From positions 68,728,379 to 68,792,378 of the forward strand of contig OY755236.1 in NCBI GenBank assembly GCA_963576725.1: 64,000 bases of DNA, written 5' to 3'. Below are positions 62,717 to 64,000 of the stretch, one piece after another. Source of the stretch: Azorinus chamasolen (lineage: Eukaryota; Mollusca; Bivalvia; Cardiida; Solecurtidae). Below the pieces are notes generated by a model. That model searched no databases, was not told the origin of the DNA, and was given only the letters and a program-made list of their open reading frames with translations. A program made the translations under genes and the position numbers. Each line of letters starts with the position of its first letter. Position 1 is the first letter of the stretch.

Positions 62717-62778
62717 TGACATCTTCGATGCCATGTTCCCTGTTCACAGACATGCGGGAGAGGTGATCATTCAACAAG
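62717..62778 (+). CDS. PRKAR1: PRKAR1 exon: cyclic-nucleotide-binding domain A, continued
   Basis: 62 bases completing the Ser codon and encoding [20 protein letters not shown] plus the first base of a Gly codon (phase 2 in, phase 1 out). Acceptor TTTTTCAG, donor [17 protein letters not shown] and GEVIIQQG are the conserved first beta strands of the RI cAMP-binding barrel. The phosphate-binding cassette comes in later exons, which are not in this window. Confidence 0.96.
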
Positions 62779-62846
62779 GTAGGTTCTTAATATCTTTCTG
62801 TAAGGGATGAATAAGGGCTAAGCCCAAAATTAATTTATGAATTTCT

Positions 62847-63055
62847 TTAACCTGTTACTTGATAGAGATGCATTTTGATGCCTTTGCAAAGAGAGTAGAC
62901 CCAGATCAGATGGCTCCTGTATGAACTGTCTGATCAGGATATGCTGTTTGCTTATGGATTGGATTCTACAGTTTCTGTCATGGCTTGTGATCATAATTAT
63001 ACTATTATAAAATTCCAGCTGATAAATAAAATATTCGTTACATGAATATTCTTCC
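62847..63055 (-). mobile_element. MITE family A
   Basis: TTAACCTGTTACTTG left end, hairpin slightly shortened, ACATGAATATTCTTCC right side. Confidence 0.8.
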
Positions 63056-63105
63056 GATATTTTTCTAAACTAGTTATCAATATTGTCTGTTTTGGGGTTC
63101 AGACG

Positions 63106-63300
63106 TGCAAACAGAATGACAAACTGTTTAAATCCTGATGATACAGTGTGTTACTGTTTGTTTCATGAAGATGCCGTATTACACTTTTTTTCACATTGAT
63201 AGTACCTCCTAGTAACTGAGTGCCTCATCAGAATCCAAAATAGTTCACATTCTTACTGTATATTGAAAGAGAAATAGGTGGAATGTAAGCAGACGACAAA
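63106..63300. mobile_element. MITE family H with split hairpin
   Basis: ACTGTTTAAATCCTGATG and GCCTCATCAGAATCCAAAA arms separated by about 85 bases. Confidence 0.5.
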
Positions 63301-63530
63301 AGTTATTTTACATTTTCCCAGAGAATAGAAAACAAAAACCAGGTGCGTGCTATACACTTTGCACATTATACTTGGCAAAAGATAGTACTTAGCATGGATA
63401 TTCCTGTCACAGTGAAATGAATGGCTTTGCAAGTACACTCGTATTGTGGGAAGTCTAGAAAGTACAATCAAACAACAACTTGAGCGGTACTACTGGTAGT
63501 TGTTGGTGATTATACTTCGAGCAGCTTCAT

Positions 63531-63732
63531 CCTTATTCATGCAAGAAATAATAACATCATGAATATTAATTAGCTAAACTTTTGTAATGGCATATGGACA
63601 CAGCTACCTGTAGAATAAGATCTGTATTACCAGTTACTACATAAGCAATCACAGCAGATCCTGATCAAAGTGCTCCTAAAGGAGCTGGTTGCAAAAGCAT
63701 AAAAATTGTGTCTTTATCAAATAAAGGGTTAG
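63531..63732 (+). mobile_element. MITE family A
   Basis: TTATTCATGCAAGAAATAATA, GACACAGCTACCTGTAG, hairpin with one arm shortened, right end CAAATAAAGGGTTA. Confidence 0.8.
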
Positions 63733-63752
63733 ATACCCATAATTCTGTTTCT

Positions 63753-63912
63753 TTAACCCTTTACTGGATAGATATGCCTTTGCAAACGGTGGTACTGATA
63801 CTGTATAATCAGCACTTTATTTGATCTTGCAGTGTCATCCAAATCCCCAAACTCCCGTGTTCATATACCATTATAAAAATTCAGCGGATAAACATTCTTG
63901 ATGTCATTATGT
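63753..63912 (-). mobile_element. MITE family A, hairpin mostly lost, cut by C
   Basis: TTAACCCTTTACTGG left end, CATATACCATTATAAAAATTC, GATGTCATTATGTC then the C element. Confidence 0.8.
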
Positions 63913-63913
63913 C

Positions 63914-64000
63914 TTAACCCATTCCCGTATAGGCTATTTTTAGATCCAACCTCTTTGAATAAATCTACCGAAAAGGAGCATTAACTAGAGTAAAGTAAAA
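63914..64000 (+). mobile_element. MITE family C, left part, cut by window edge
   Basis: TTAACCCATTCCCGTATAGG, CAACCTCTTTGAATAAATC, CTACCGAAAAGGAGC. Confidence 0.9.

Larger units (their letters stand above)
18696..62778 (+). other. PRKAR1: PRKAR1-like gene span (PKA type I regulatory subunit), partial
   Basis: Gene span covering one putative alternative first exon and three certain exons of a cAMP-dependent protein kinase regulatory subunit. The protein holds the catalytic subunit inactive through a pseudosubstrate and releases it when cAMP binds. The visible parts are the linker, the inhibitor site and the N-terminal part of the first cAMP-binding domain. Introns are about 27.7 kb (19017-46727), 12.9 kb (46887-59750) and 2.9 kb (59843-62716), and nearly all of their content is repeats. 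The exons encoding the rest of both cAMP domains must lie to the right of the window. The canonical docking-domain exons are not seen and probably lie left of the window. Assignment to type I rather than type II rests on alanine at the pseudosubstrate P0 position and on residue-level similarity to RI subunits as known from family knowledge. Confidence 0.9.

Noticed and set aside
62779..64000. Next PRKAR1 exon (expected GDEGDNFYVID-like sequence)
   Set aside because: Looked for in all + frames; only MITE and single-copy sequence is present, so it must lie beyond the window.

Overview
This is eukaryotic, AT-rich intronic and intergenic DNA. It is packed with short hairpin transposons (MITEs) and with tandem-repeat-bearing elements of a kind typical of mollusc genomes, so a bivalve or other lophotrochozoan is the best guess. 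That is inferred from repeat style and intron size; nothing here fixes the species. There are no bacterial-style operons, and almost all open frames of 60-120 codons are repeat or intron noise.

The one gene recognised with confidence lies on the + strand. It encodes the type I regulatory subunit of cAMP-dependent protein kinase (PRKAR1-like). Three exons join in frame: 46728-46886 (linker and RRGAV pseudosubstrate), 59751-59842 (start of cyclic-nucleotide-binding domain A) and 62717-62778 (its continuation). The rest of the cAMP-binding region lies beyond the right edge. The usual dimerisation/docking exons are not seen and are probably upstream. At 18696-19016 an ORF starting MGNKFTRK ends at a GT donor in phase 0, which fits the acceptor at 46728. 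It is probably an alternative first exon giving an N-myristoylated, docking-domain-free isoform. A further exon-like stretch of 37 codons (2885-2995, phase 0 at both ends) cannot be assigned to a gene.

The remainder is repeats. Family letters are mine. TTAA-flanked MITEs with TIRs beginning CCC or CTC: A (about 240 bp, CCCTTTACTCC ends), B (about 245 bp, CCCTTTCCC ends), C (about 230 bp, CCCATTCCC ends, core palindrome of the GATAAATAGAGCATTTGCTCC type), E (about 250 bp, CCCTTCGCTTGC ends), H (about 220 bp, CTCTTTGCACGC ends), I (about 205 bp, CCCTTACA ends), J (about 180-210 bp) and R (241 bp, CCCTTTCGGCGCC ends). TA-flanked MITEs: D1 and D2 (about 205-210 bp, CAGTAAAACCCCTCTAA ends). Others: F (long perfect hairpin, no clear target duplication), K (AATTACCCTAAGTATT ends) and M (tiny palindromes flanked by AAAT). 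Orientation + for A means the ATGAATATTCATG end is on the left; for B the CCCTGTTC end is on the left; for C the CATAGGCTATTT end is on the left.

A second class, called here HINE-like (resembling non-autonomous Helentron-type elements), includes elements G, S, Q, T, U, P and the two ATGCCCCC elements. Each starts with T-run plus a short hairpin and carries a tandem body of 140-170 bp units. Where the 3' end survives, it ends with a short hairpin followed by CTTGTT or a variant. Many insertions are nested (into 448-2462, 9462-10055, 39021-40179, 49245-52832 and 58290-59250), which reveals the target sites directly. Layout: 1-18 kb repeats with one possible exon; 18.0-19.0 kb possible alternative promoter and first exon; 19-46.7 kb one long repeat-filled intron (satellite at 20.9-21.9 kb, HINE-like blocks at 26.3-27.6, 29.9-31.1 and 33.4-35.8 kb); 46.7-62.8 kb the PRKAR1 exons; the right edge again in MITEs.
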